Assembly (NCBI GenBank): GCA_964525565.1
Contig: CAZGHI010000004.1
Location: 1 to 64,000 of the forward strand
DNA length: 64,000 nucleotides
Reading direction: 5' to 3'
From: OLB6 sp964525565
GTDB taxonomy: Bacteria > Bacteroidota > Ignavibacteria > Kapaibacteriales > Kapaibacteriaceae
Shown: positions 55,230-64,000 of the stretch, in pieces
Layout: each line of letters opens with the position of its first letter
How positions within the stretch are numbered: position 1 is the first letter of the stretch
Made by a program: the position numbers and the translations under genes
The notes under the pieces: generated by a model
Database searches by the model: none
Seen by the model: the letters and a program-made list of their open reading frames with translations, nothing else
What the model was told of the DNA's origin: nothing

Positions 55230-55706
55230 ATGGTCAAACTCCGCTTGCGTCGCCGTGGTCGTAAGAAGCACCCCTTCTACGACATTGTTGCGATCGACGG
55301 ACGCGCCAGACGAGATGGCGCCGCTATTGAACGTGTAGGGTGGATTGATCCAATGACCTCACCAAAACACGTTGTTGTTGACGCAGAGAGAGCCATGTAC
55401 TGGCTTAATGTTGGGGCTCAGCCCACAGATATTGTGCGCCAAATTCTGAGCAGAGAAGGCATACTTCTTCGTAGGGCACTCTCCTTTAAGGGTCTTTCTC
55501 CTGCAGAGATTGATGCCGCTGTGGCACAGCACCGCGAGCGTGCAACCGAGCGGTACAATCGGCTGAAAGCACGTAGAAAGGATCGCGAGGCAAAGAAAGA
55601 ACAGGCAGCAAATACTCCTGTTGCCGAAGAAGCGGCACAAGATGCTCCTGCTGAAACCGAAGCACCAGCATCTGAAGCACCAGCCGAGACTCCGGCGGCA
55701 GAATAG
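55230..55706 (+). CDS. rpsP: 30S ribosomal protein bS16 with acidic tail
   Basis: 158 residues. The first 80 are the bS16 core (VKLRLRRRGRKKHPFYDIV, GWIDPM). Beyond it a basic, helical stretch and then a tail rich in Ala, Glu and Pro (about 120-158) extend it, as often in Bacteroidota. AAGGG stands 7 nt before the ATG. A strong terminator follows 27 bases after the stop, so rimM, trmD and rplS, which usually follow, are not in this operon. Confidence 0.96.
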   Translation: MVKLRLRRRGRKKHPFYDIVAIDGRARRDGAAIERVGWIDPMTSPKHVVVDAERAMYWLNVGAQPTDIVRQILSREGILLRRALSFKGLSPAEIDAAVAQHRERATERYNRLKARRKDREAKKEQAANTPVAEEAAQDAPAETEAPASEAPAETPAAE

Positions 55707-55732
55707 TTTTTTTCCAGATAATTCGTATTGGG

Positions 55733-55767
55733 ACGGTCGCACTCTTTCTGTAGTGCGACCGTTTTTT
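55733..55767 (+). terminator. Intrinsic terminator after rpsP
   Basis: ACGGTCGCACT (55733-55743) and AGTGCGACCGT (55752-55762) form a perfect 11-bp stem with an 8-nt loop, followed by a run of six T. The clearest Rho-independent terminator in the window. Confidence 0.92.
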
Positions 55768-55780
55768 AGTTGAAGATGTG

Positions 55781-55788
55781 CACTTTTG
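55781..55788 (+). promoter_or_regulatory. TTTG element 4 nt before a start codon
   Basis: CACTTTTG, one base from TAnnTTTG, ends 4 nt before the ATG at 55793, directly after the rpsP terminator. Same layout as before glgP and the gene at 60484. Confidence 0.4.
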
Positions 55789-55792
55789 CAGT

Positions 55793-56263
55793 ATGACCGA
55801 ACAATCACCAAAGTCAGATCTACACCCATCTATTGTCGCTCTCTACGGTAGCCAGAAAAAGCTGTTCAAACGATTGATTAGCAGTGCATTTAGTCTTGCC
55901 GGTTGCTACTGGATTTTTATCTACGCTTGTAGATGGATGGGTGTGATTACCGAGCATGATATAGCCGTTCTCCGTTCGGGTCAAACACTTCCATACTTTG
56001 TACTGTTAACGCTCTGGGGAATGGAATATCTTCGAGAAACACGAAGGCTGAAGGCCGTCATTCGCGTGGCCAATCAACTGGACAAGCCCCCTGTTGCCGT
56101 TGAATTTTCTTCTCTCGGATCATCCAAACACTCTTTTGGAATTCTCATACCCATCCAAAAGAGAGTAACAGTGCCACTCCTGGTGAATGTTGTGGGACTG
56201 ACCGTTTCAGCATTCTTGATTGTAAAACAGTACAATGCTCTCGTGCGATTGTTGTTGTCATAG
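55793..56263 (+). CDS. Small membrane protein, function unknown
   Basis: 156 residues from MTEQSPKSDL; a start 15 bases earlier would lie within the promoter. Three hydrophobic segments: about 23-45 (SAFSLAGCYWIFIYACRW), 62-78 (PYFVLLTLWGMEYL) and 127-148 (VPLLVNVVGLTVSAFLIV). A basic loop with RETRRLKAVIR lies between the second and third. I recognise no family. It is bounded by a terminator upstream and a lipoprotein gene 36 bases downstream. Confidence 0.75.
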   Translation: MTEQSPKSDLHPSIVALYGSQKKLFKRLISSAFSLAGCYWIFIYACRWMGVITEHDIAVLRSGQTLPYFVLLTLWGMEYLRETRRLKAVIRVANQLDKPPVAVEFSSLGSSKHSFGILIPIQKRVTVPLLVNVVGLTVSAFLIVKQYNALVRLLLS

Positions 56264-56299
56264 TCAAACACTTCTACCATCTTCTTTAAGGAGTTTTCG

Positions 56300-56782
56300 A
56301 TGTTCATCGTTGTTAAGATATTGGCTGTTCTTACGGCTGTTCTGGTAGCCACGGGTTGCTCCTCGTCCACCAACTCAGACAATGGAACACCATCAGGGTT
56401 TTACCTGACAGCCACGATTGACGGTACAGACATGACTGCTAACAGCACAACCTGCTTGGGAACCATGTCCGGGGGCAACCTTGTGTTTGCCGGAGGAACG
56501 GCTTCGTTGAATCCGATCCAGTTTAACATTTCTGTTCCCGGAGCAGAAAGCGGGAAAACGTTTACAACATCCAACACGATGATGCTTACCATGGTTCTTT
56601 CCACGGGTACAACAGCAAACGACGTGTACCAGGCGAACATGGTAGCAGGAACCGGAAGCGTGACCATTACGAAACTCACTTCTTCCGAAGCTGAAGGTAC
56701 CTTTACGATGACCGGACGCAACACTGCCGGTACGACTAAACAGGGAACAAACGGCAAATTACGTGTGAATCTATCAAAGTAG
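56300..56782 (+). CDS. Small lipoprotein, DUF6252-like
   Basis: 160 residues. AAGGAG lies 6 nt before the ATG, the best ribosome binding site in this part. The signal peptide ends VATGC, a lipobox, followed by a Ser/Asn-rich tether. The rest is one beta-sandwich-like domain opening FYLTATIDGTDMTANSTTC and ending in GTNGKLRVNL, the pattern of the DUF6252 type lipoproteins of Bacteroidota. Function unknown. Confidence 0.8.
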   Translation: MFIVVKILAVLTAVLVATGCSSSTNSDNGTPSGFYLTATIDGTDMTANSTTCLGTMSGGNLVFAGGTASLNPIQFNISVPGAESGKTFTTSNTMMLTMVLSTGTTANDVYQANMVAGTGSVTITKLTSSEAEGTFTMTGRNTAGTTKQGTNGKLRVNLSK

Positions 56783-57243
56783 GCTATAAATGTTGCATAT
56801 CGTTGAGCACCTCGATGTGGCTATTGCAGTACCCGGGCTACGCAACTGTTATGCAGTCGCAATTTCATGGCATACATTCATGTTCAGCGCTGATACAACG
56901 GCCCCTGCAACCACATGTGGGGGGTGTTCCGTACCGGCACGTGCACGAAGGGCACCGGACGATTAACCAGAACCGGGTTCATCGCAGAATGAACGCATTG
57001 TTAGCCAACGATCCNNNNNNNNNNNNNNNAACAGGCTTCTTCACTCACTTGTGAGGGGAGCAGCGTGAGCATTCATGGTTGCCGATTCACAACCGTCTCA
57101 GGTAGCCCGACATGTACCAAACGTTCAGAAACGCTTAACACACATTTGCCATCGGCTTCTTGTCCGCGGACCATGTTATACACAAGTCCAATTGCAAACC
57201 GAAGATTGAGCATCGTGATGCAGAACTAAAGGGAGCGCACAAC
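56783..57243 (+). other. Region without a convincing gene, includes an N gap
   Basis: An ATG at 56790 opens a 58-codon frame to 56966 with no ribosome binding site and an unconvincing, Cys/Arg-rich end; I do not call it a gene. CTCACTTGTGAG (about 57040) is a short inverted repeat. GGGAG 9 nt before 57244 belongs to the next gene. No tRNA, tmRNA, SRP RNA or RNase P signature was recognised. Because the gap interrupts it, a small or broken gene cannot be excluded. Confidence 0.5.
57015..57029. other. Assembly gap (15 N)
   Basis: In the region between the lipoprotein and the FG-GAP protein. Confidence 0.95.
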
Positions 57244-60200
57244 ATGCAACGTTCAACTGCCGTTGTTCTTCTGCTGGCCGCAATTTCCATTGTTGCCACG
57301 GCCCAACAAACAACCGTTGTAAAACATCACGATGGCCGACCGGTTCGCGCGGCACAACCGCGGTCGGGTTGGGAGGAAAGTATCATTCTGTATCCCCAAG
57401 CTCCTTGTTGGTTGAAAAAAATTCGTGTGTACTACGGTGCTGGAGGAGGTACGGACACGATACGCATCACCGGAGATGCCGCAGAAGGTACGATCCCGCC
57501 TACACAATACTGCTTTGCCTACAACACCCTTGCAAAGGTTCAGGTTTCCGTAGCGGACACAGGATGGAAAGAAATCGATCTTTCGGAGTTCTCTGTTCAG
57601 ATTGGTGGATACGACAGGATTGTCGTGCAGCATCTAATGCAATCGAACGGACCCGTGTGGGCGCAAGACGCATCACATAACCGAGCCGGATCGTTTCTGT
57701 ACGACCCCATAACACCTAATCCAAATTTTTACAATCTGCCGGGAATATTCTATACAGCCAGTGGTGACTTTCTTGTAGAACTTGAGGTTGAATTCCTTCA
57801 TGATCAGCGCCCCCCTCCAACATTTACCGATATTACTTCCATTGCAGGTCTGTTAAACCCTAATGGTTCTACCCTCATCAGCGATCTGGTTTCCGTTGCT
57901 GATATTGACAACGATGGTTTGGACGACATCATTGTGGGTAACACGCTCTTTCGGAACTCCATGGGCGCTGCCTTAGAGCGCACCCCTCTTCCCTTCTCTG
58001 CATCAAATACCGTTTGGGCAGATTTCAATGGCGATGGCTTGCTCGATTGTTTTGCAGTAAATGGAAACGGGAACGACAGGTTGTATCGTAATGACGGTAA
58101 TATGGTATTTACTGACGTTACTCAGGTATCTGGATACAGCAACAATGCGCCCACTGTTACGCCCCTTTTCTTCGATGCAGATAACGATGGTGATGCCGAC
58201 CTCTTTATTGCGAATGGTCGTCGCGAAGAAAACGGAAGTGAGGTGTACTACCAAGACAAACTTTTTCTGAATACAGGTAATGGTCTGTTCACTAACGTTA
58301 CAGAACAGAGTGCTATTCAGACAGCAGAGCCTGCTCCGTACCACGACTGTTGGGGAGCATCACTTGCCGATGTAAATAACGATGGCTTTACCGATGTGTT
58401 TGTTGCAACATACCGTTTAGCCCCCGACAGACTGTACATGAACAACAATGGAACCTTGGAAGAGAGATCGCAGGCAACAGGCGTGATCGGCATTCCTACA
58501 GCCTCGCCCGGGTACTTCGGTCACGGCATGGGAAGCGATTGGGCCGATCTCAATAATGATGGTGCTATTGATGTAATCGTTGGAAATCTTGGCCATCCTG
58601 ACCAACGCGGACAGTACTCCAATCCATCTCTGGTGTTACTTCACAACGGCAACCAACAAAATGTTCGGTTTGAAAATCACTACCAGCTTCAGCAGAACGG
58701 TTCCCTCAGGTGGCACGGCATATCGTTCCGTGAAATGAATGCCGGCGTCTGCACCGGAGATTTTGACCTCGATGGCGACATTGATGTTATTCACTCCCAA
58801 CTGTCGTACGACATGTATGGAAAGGGAGCAGACCGATTAACGCGTTTATACATGCAGGAGTCTTCCAACCCATTGCGAACATTCGTGGATAGAACTTGGG
58901 AAAGTGGCCTCTTTAGTCATGGAAGCTGGACTGCTGTTCGCCTCGACTTCGACAGAGACGGTGATCTTGACCTGGTTTTAGCCTCAGGCCGACATGAAGT
59001 ACGCCTCTACCGCAACGATATTCCCACAAGCGGCAATGCCATTACAATCCGTCTAAATGGCGACGGAGCATCCGGTATTGAGCCAAATGGTTATGGGGCT
59101 ATCGTGTATTGTTATGCAGATGGTAAACAATACATGAGGCAGATGCCCGGAACAATAACCGGCGGCCGATGCTCACAAATGACGCACGATTTGCACTTTG
59201 GCCTGGGAGCAGCACAGAAGATTGACAGCGTAGTTGTACTGTGGCGTCCAACAAAACGAGTACGCTACACAGGTCTCCCCCTAAATTCATACGTTGCACT
59301 TACCCCTGACGGAGCCAGCCATACACCGGTTGTTGGCGCGCTGCGTCAGGTTGCTCCTCCTCACCACGCTCGTGCCGTAGCAACACAACCCACCTTTCGA
59401 TGGTCAGGTGCAGACCAAGCCGATGTACAGGTGTGCGCGGATCCTGACTGCAACGAGGTGATTATCAATATGGTTAACACAACGTCTTCGAGTACAGTAG
59501 CGGAGGAACNNNNNNNNNNNNAAATGGTAAAACGTACTATTGGCGCATTCGCAAGTCTTCTACGCAACCTGCAGCGCCGTGGAGTAGCATTTGGGCGTTT
59601 ACCGTCGGCAACCCTGCGCCAGGTACAGTAACGGTGGTGCATCCAACTGCCGATGCAACCGGAGTGTCAACAAAAGCAATAATTCGTTGGACGCCTGCTT
59701 CGTTTGCAGCATGGGGAACTCACACTGCAATCTACGACGTAGAAGTAGCTCACGATGGAAACGTTGTATGCTCGGTACTTGGAATAAAGGATACAACTAC
59801 AGAATGCAATCTGGATCCTCTTACCGAATACACAGTTCGCGTTCGTGCGCGGACAGAATATCCATCGGTAGGTTCATGGTCAGAACCAATTTCGTTCACC
59901 ACGTACGGTACTCCCGGACCCACATCACTTCTGCAGCCTGAACATCAAGCCACCAATCAGCCGACACGTCCCAGATTCATCTGGCAAAAGATTCCTTGGG
60001 TCGATAAAGGATACGAAATTGAATACGATACTATTGAAACGTTTACTACCTCTACAATTCGGGAACGACCCGACACATTCTTAGTGGTTCTCTCAGCTCT
60101 GCGCCAACAACAAACGTACTATTGGCGTGTACGCGGCATTAACGAAGCCGGTAAAGGGGCTTGGTCAGACGTATGGAGTTTTTCCGTTGCCGGCGCTGTT

Positions 60201-60368
60201 TCCGTACAGGAACATCATAGTTCGCCTTTGCACCTGCGAAAGGAATTGTACGATGTGCTCGGCAGACGCATCATCAACGAATGGCTTACTCGTGGTCCGT
60301 TCATAGAGCTGCTTATCGACGAACGTGGATCGATAGTTCAACGCAGAGTTCGAACATCACCGGATTAA
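57244..60368 (+). CDS. Exported FG-GAP/VCBS-repeat protein with ASPIC/UnbV, Fn3 and T9SS-type domains (contains an N gap)
   Basis: About 1,041 residues from MQRSTAVVLLLAAIS, a signal peptide, with GGGAG 9 nt upstream. A beta-sandwich N-terminal domain precedes FG-GAP/VCBS repeats with calcium-type loops (DIDNDGLDD, DFNGDGLLD, DADNDGDAD, DVNNDGFTD, DLNNDGAID, DFDLDGDID, DFDRDGDLD). An ASPIC/UnbV domain (about 600-700, HFGLGAAQKIDSVVVLW) and fibronectin type III domains (KTYYWRIR, QTYYWRVRGINEAG) follow, then a short sorting-type tail with LYDVLGRRI. Frames across the gap need a missing length of 1 mod 3, so 12 N is an estimate. It is probably a T9SS-exported, calcium-binding surface protein. 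Confidence 0.88.
59510..59521. other. Assembly gap (12 N)
   Basis: Within the fibronectin part of the FG-GAP protein; the frame changes across it. Confidence 0.95.
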
Positions 60369-60400
60369 CGATAGTAAACATTTAGTGTAATATGAATGGC

Positions 60401-60429
60401 GCCTGCCATCGTAGCGAACGATGGCAGGC
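60401..60429 (+). terminator. Terminator-like hairpin after the FG-GAP gene
   Basis: GCCTGCCATCG (60401-60411) and CGATGGCAGGC (60419-60429) form a perfect 11-bp stem with a 7-nt loop, 32 bases after the stop. The following TGTTTATA is only weakly T-rich. Confidence 0.75.
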
Positions 60430-60471
60430 TGTTTATACATTGAGCTGTGAGCCGAGTGGCCACTGTTGGTC

Positions 60472-60479
60472 TATTTTTG
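60472..60479 (+). promoter_or_regulatory. Candidate promoter element, leaderless type
   Basis: TATTTTTG matches TAnnTTTG and ends 4 nt before the ATG at 60484. No ribosome binding site is present. A -33 element is not obvious. Confidence 0.5.
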
Positions 60480-60483
60480 TTGT

Positions 60484-61425
60484 ATGAAGCGGATACTGAT
60501 CACAGGTGGCGCTGGATTCCTCGGTTCGCACCTTAGCGAATATCTCATTGCCGAAGGCTACCACGTTGTATGTCTGGATAATTTCGTCACCGGAACTGCA
60601 GAAAACATTCACCATTTGCTCGGCCACCCATGTTATCAACTCATTGAATACGACGTAACAAATTACCTGCACATAAGCGGCCAGGTGGATGCTGTTCTAC
60701 ACTTTGCCAGCCCGGCCAGTCCGATAGACTATTTAAAGTTGCCCATCCAAACACTGAAGGTTGGCTCTCTTGGTACGCACAAGGCGCTGGGTTTAGCAAA
60801 GGCAAAGAGTGCTCGTTTCTTACTTGCCTCCACCAGCGAAGTGTATGGCGACCCTTTGGTGCATCCGCAACCTGAGTCGTACTGGGGAAATGTGAATCCC
60901 GTTGGTCTGCGCGGTGTGTACGACGAGGCTAAACGTTTTGCCGAAGCACTAACAATGGCGTACCATAGGTATCACGGTGTGGATACTCGCATCGCTCGCA
61001 TTTTCAACACGTATGGACCACGAATGCGGTTAGAGGACGGACGTGCCATTCCTACCTTCATGCGACAAGCCATTCAAGGAGAGCCCCTTACTGTTTTCGG
61101 CACCGGAAGTCAAACGCGCAGCGTTTGTTATGTGGACGACCTTATTGACGGAATCTACCGATTGTTGTGGAGTGACATACGGGAGCCGGTAAACCTAGGC
61201 AACCAGGATGAAGTCACCATTCTGGAACTTGCTCAGGAAATAATCACATTATCGGCATCCAGTAGCACAATAACTTTTTTGCCATTACCCGAAGATGATC
61301 CTAAAGTGAGGAAACCAGACATATCAGTTGCACGCAATAATCTTGGATGGAATCCGAAGGTATCACGCAGCGAAGGACTCTTGAAAACGCTGGAATATGT
61401 ACAGTCCATCACGGCCAGTGCATAA
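60484..61425 (+). CDS. NAD-dependent epimerase/decarboxylase, UDP-glucuronate decarboxylase (UDP-xylose synthase) type
   Basis: 313 residues of the short-chain dehydrogenase fold. The NAD motif is ITGGAGFLGSHL; the catalytic Tyr-x3-Lys is in GVYDEAKRFAEA; ASTSEVYGDP and HPQPESYWGNVNP, HFASPASPIDY, and RIFNTYGPRM mark the UXS branch, which turns UDP-glucuronate into UDP-xylose. GLRGVYDE replaces the more usual GPRSCYDE. It would serve surface polysaccharide synthesis, though no glycosyltransferase is nearby. The next gene begins 3 bases after its stop. Confidence 0.9.
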   Translation: MKRILITGGAGFLGSHLSEYLIAEGYHVVCLDNFVTGTAENIHHLLGHPCYQLIEYDVTNYLHISGQVDAVLHFASPASPIDYLKLPIQTLKVGSLGTHKALGLAKAKSARFLLASTSEVYGDPLVHPQPESYWGNVNPVGLRGVYDEAKRFAEALTMAYHRYHGVDTRIARIFNTYGPRMRLEDGRAIPTFMRQAIQGEPLTVFGTGSQTRSVCYVDDLIDGIYRLLWSDIREPVNLGNQDEVTILELAQEIITLSASSSTITFLPLPEDDPKVRKPDISVARNNLGWNPKVSRSEGLLKTLEYVQSITASA

Positions 61426-61428
61426 GTT

Positions 61429-62430
61429 ATGAGGCGCTCGCTACGTCAACTTGCAAATCATTATCTCCGACGCGACACGCCACTGTTTGCTTCGAGCATG
61501 TCGCTTGCGGCATGTGTCTTCCTTGCCATTGTTGGTGTTATTCTGGGCAGGTGGGAAGAGTCGCTGATGATTCAAACCAACGGTTACATTTCGTTGATAG
61601 ACATTGGCAACTCTGTTCTCTTTCTTGCTGCCGTTGATCGCTCTACACGTAGGGCCGATCTCGTGTTCAATTACGGCTACGGCAAGTATGAGAGCCTGGC
61701 CATCCTTGTAAGCGCTAATCTGTTGATAGCACTTGCCATCGTTACAATGGTTCAGGCTGTAAACATTATTCAAAGTCCACCTCAAACAACAAATGCACCA
61801 CTGCTTCTGGGGTGGAGCGCACTATCGTTCATCATAATGCGGCGTACAGCGCGCAGACTTGAAAAATATGCCAATCGCTTTCATCAGCCCATGCTTCGAT
61901 ACGACGCTGAACTGTGGCGCGTGGACTCGTATGTTGAGCTTGGTGTTGTAGGCTGCGTAGTTGTAGATGGTGTATTACAATCAACCGGATGGTACAGTAC
62001 AGCAGCAGCCTTCGACTCGCTGGCTTCCATTGCATTAGTACTTCTCACTCTTAAGGTCCCGCTGAAACACGGTTCCGATGCATTCCGTCAGCTCACCGAC
62101 CGAACGCTGCCGGAGAATATGCAACAGGAGATTCTCGATATTATTTCCGGTGCACAGGGAAGGATGTGTGAGTTCAGGAACCTTCATACACGGCAGAGCG
62201 GACGCGACATATTCGTTGAGATAGATCTTGTGATGCCCTCTGACTACCGCCTCGACGAGTTATATCCGTTGGAGCTGGAGTTGGTTGCCAAGATCCGTAA
62301 GCGTTTTCCCACAGCCATCCCACGCGTATATGTAATGCCATGCGATGGCTGGTGTAATCGTGCCGACGGAACTAGCGCATGTCCGGTGAAGAACCTGGCT
62401 TCAGAACTTCAATCTGAACGGTCCGGCTAA
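61429..62430 (+). CDS. CDF-family membrane protein lacking most metal ligands
   Basis: 333 residues with about six membrane helices and the C-terminal cytoplasmic domain of cation diffusion facilitators. LHTRQSGRDIFVEIDL aligns with LRTRQSG of E. coli YiiP, so the fold is secure. Of the four YiiP transport-site ligands (Asp45, Asp49, His153, Asp157) only two remain: the counterparts are Ile54, Asp58, Leu162 and Asp166. The HGK histidine is Tyr84 (YGYGK), and the C-terminal histidines are also replaced. A Cys-containing tail (PCDGWCNRADGTSACP) is extra. It may not move zinc. The end overlaps the convergent OmpA gene by 59 nt. Confidence 0.85.
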   Translation: MRRSLRQLANHYLRRDTPLFASSMSLAACVFLAIVGVILGRWEESLMIQTNGYISLIDIGNSVLFLAAVDRSTRRADLVFNYGYGKYESLAILVSANLLIALAIVTMVQAVNIIQSPPQTTNAPLLLGWSALSFIIMRRTARRLEKYANRFHQPMLRYDAELWRVDSYVELGVVGCVVVDGVLQSTGWYSTAAAFDSLASIALVLLTLKVPLKHGSDAFRQLTDRTLPENMQQEILDIISGAQGRMCEFRNLHTRQSGRDIFVEIDLVMPSDYRLDELYPLELELVAKIRKRFPTAIPRVYVMPCDGWCNRADGTSACPVKNLASELQSERSG

Positions 62431-64000
62431 GAAAACGCTCTTCTGGCGTTGCATTCGACTCTATGCCGGGCGGATACCGGTCGGTAGTAATGTCGGTGCA
62501 CTCGATGCTTACGCGTTTGGTAAGGTGTTTGCGAATCTCAGTGCATACCGATTCAGCGCGTCTCTGCGACAGCTTTCGGTTGAACTCCGCATTACCCAAC
62601 AAGTCGGCAAAGCCCCGCACAATGACCTTTGATCCTGACGGCACATGTTCAACGAACCGTTTAATCTGTTCAACAGCTCGTGCCGATAGTTCATCGCTGG
62701 AAACCTCGAATAGCGTTAGGGTAAGCCGCTCTACTTCCGTGGCTAAGGTGTCGCGTACTATGGCTAGTTGGGTCGTGGCATCGGAAACAACATTTTGTAC
62801 ACCACGCACCTGCAGGTGTACCTTTAGTGGGCTGTCTGATCGCAACATCTCTGCCAACGGCAAGGTAAGCTGTTGCCGCTGCACTGTAGGTATGCCCGCA
62901 CCACCTGTAGTAAACAGGGTATCGGTGTTGCTTACGCCTGCTAGCGTCCACGATGTAATGTATTCCTGACTCGTACCGGAAGGGTCGAGCACCAATCCAG
63001 GGGGGTCCACTGTACGCGGTTCGTTAAATCGACGTTTGGAGACGGGTGCGAGAAGAGAAATGTCGGCAGTCTCAATTTCAACTCTTCGATTTTCGCTGTA
63101 CCCGGCTTCGCTTTGTTCCCGTGTTGCTCGTATCGGACCACATTTACCTGTTACCTCCGCAATCTGAATACGCTGTTCATCAATACCCCATACATTTACT
63201 AGGTAGTCCTTCACCGTCTTTGCCCGTGTTCTGGCCAAATCACAATCAGCATTCTCCGTTGACGGATCGGCCGAGCCTCGCAATGTGATGGTCGAAGAAG
63301 GTGCTGCCCGCATGCGCAGCCCGAGAATATTCAGCACTTCGCGATGCACTGCAGTGGTTCGTGCGGGAATTGCGTCCACAGAGAAATCTTCCGGTCGGGA
63401 AACCTTTTGGTACCGGAACGATAGTGAAACGGACTGAGCTTCGAAAAAAACTACAGGCAGTAAAGGCAGCGCCTCCGTAACAAACTGCGTTTGAACCCGA
63501 ATGGTAAAACCGTCGTGCTCGCGGCCGCTGCTGTCTATTGCTCGCGCAGCAATGCGGGCAATAATATTCGGACGCTCCGGGATAAGTACGGTATCAATAC
63601 GATGCACATGATCTGTGATCACCACCAGGGTTTGGCTTACGGAAGTGTCGGTACGAACAGTCTCGAGCCCCCTTAACCGTGTAGGTATTCCATCCGGTTT
63701 GATAACGACAACAGTGGAATCCACAACTTCTATTCTGCGATGCTCAATGGGTAGTGGCGGATTGGGCGGGTTCAGCGCAACGGCAACGGTAGCGCCAAGG
63801 CGAAGATGCTGCGCCCGAAGAGAGGTCCCCTGGACAAGTTCCGATAACCCTACAGTAAAGAGAGCTTCGGGAGTGAGAATAACGCTATGGTTCTGTGTTA
63901 GCGGAAGATCGTACCCCAAACCTCCCAGTAACCACACTGCCGGTTGCACACGTTGCTGCAGCTCTGCATCTACGGTCTGATTCCGAACGCGCATACCATT
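62372..64000 (-). CDS. OmpA-family protein with tandem OmpA-like domains (5' part off the window)
   Basis: The frame is open to the right edge, so the start is missing; over 540 residues are visible. The N-terminal visible part looks like the end of an outer-membrane barrel (LLGGLGYDLPLTQ, LRLGATVAVAL). Two OmpA-like domains follow: about 225-320 with ITLRGSADPSTEN, DLARTRAKTV and ENRRVEIET, and about 440-535 with VIVRGFADLLGNAEFN, LSQRRAESV and SRTVQIEV. A beta-rich insert of roughly 110 residues separates them. It should link the outer membrane to peptidoglycan. Two such domains in one chain are less common than one. Confidence 0.88.
   Translation of the reverse strand, partial: NGMRVRNQTVDAELQQRVQPAVWLLGGLGYDLPLTQNHSVILTPEALFTVGLSELVQGTSLRAQHLRLGATVAVALNPPNPPLPIEHRRIEVVDSTVVVIKPDGIPTRLRGLETVRTDTSVSQTLVVITDHVHRIDTVLIPERPNIIARIAARAIDSSGREHDGFTIRVQTQFVTEALPLLPVVFFEAQSVSLSFRYQKVSRPEDFSVDAIPARTTAVHREVLNILGLRMRAAPSSTITLRGSADPSTENADCDLARTRAKTVKDYLVNVWGIDEQRIQIAEVTGKCGPIRATREQSEAGYSENRRVEIETADISLLAPVSKRRFNEPRTVDPPGLVLDPSGTSQEYITSWTLAGVSNTDTLFTTGGAGIPTVQRQQLTLPLAEMLRSDSPLKVHLQVRGVQNVVSDATTQLAIVRDTLATEVERLTLTLFEVSSDELSARAVEQIKRFVEHVPSGSKVIVRGFADLLGNAEFNRKLSQRRAESVCTEIRKHLTKRVSIECTDITTDRYPPGIESNATPEERFLSRTVQIEVLKPGSSPDMR

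Noticed and set aside
56790..56966. 58-codon open frame after the lipoprotein gene
   Set aside because: No ribosome binding site, no recognisable product and an Arg/Cys-rich composition unlike the neighbours; adjacent to an N gap.

Overview
The window reads as one contiguous piece of a chromosome (about 50% GC by eye) from the Bacteroidota-Chlorobiota group. It probably comes from a little-cultured lineage such as Kapabacteria or Ignavibacteria, but that placement is inference. The reasons are: several large secreted proteins with SBBP, Ig-like, ASH or FG-GAP modules and C-terminal domains of the type IX secretion system (T9SS) kind; an SdhC-SdhA-SdhB complex of Bacteroidota type; a SUF iron-sulfur operon; and TAnnTTTG promoter elements close to several start codons. 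I see no mobile element, CRISPR array, tRNA or rRNA gene. Seven short runs of N (10-38 bases) mark assembly gaps; four of them split genes in a way the N count cannot reconcile, and a fifth interrupts the ABC ATPase near its start.

Layout. (1) 1-6669, minus strand: three fibre-like surface proteins; the last runs off the left edge and carries a long YadA-like repeat array. (2) 7007-16188, minus: an eleven-gene run, sufB-sufC-sufD-sufS-(sufE/sufT fusion)-ferredoxin reductase-Rrf2 regulator-sufA-like-sod-Lon N-domain protein-pth. A 19-bp palindrome overlaps a TATATTTG promoter element directly before sufB. (3) 16235-22720, minus: a fasciclin lipoprotein and two SBBP/Ig secreted proteins. (4) pdxJ (plus), then rieske oxygenase-sdhB-sdhA-sdhC (minus). 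(5) 28221-30118, plus: an ABC ATPase and mltG. (6) 30137-32428, minus: two membrane proteins that look like divergent GldL and GldM, the proton-driven motor of the T9SS. (7) 32597-40110, plus: a giant T9SS cargo, an outer-membrane barrel and prfC. (8) 40154-43845, minus: a serine hydrolase, a DUF1835 protein, a pirin and YceI, with twin palindromes before yceI. (9) 43950-49270, minus: sua5-ptsH-ptsI-omp85-deoC. (10) 49323-62430, plus: glgP, a DUF4397 cargo, ffh-rpsP, small membrane and lipoproteins, an FG-GAP cargo, a UDP-xylose synthase-like gene and a CDF-fold protein lacking most metal ligands. (11) An OmpA-family protein enters from the right edge.

How it fits together: the window is rich in exported surface proteins and encodes a likely T9SS motor beside a large cargo gene. 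The SUF run joins cluster assembly, its electron supply, its likely regulator and an oxidative-stress enzyme. An incomplete PTS (EI and HPr only) is translationally coupled to an Omp85-family barrel. The observations I would check first are the GldL/GldM-like pair, the suf operator and apparently leaderless promoter, the SufE-SufT fusion, the ligand-poor CDF protein and the recurring TTTG-4-nt-ATG start architecture.
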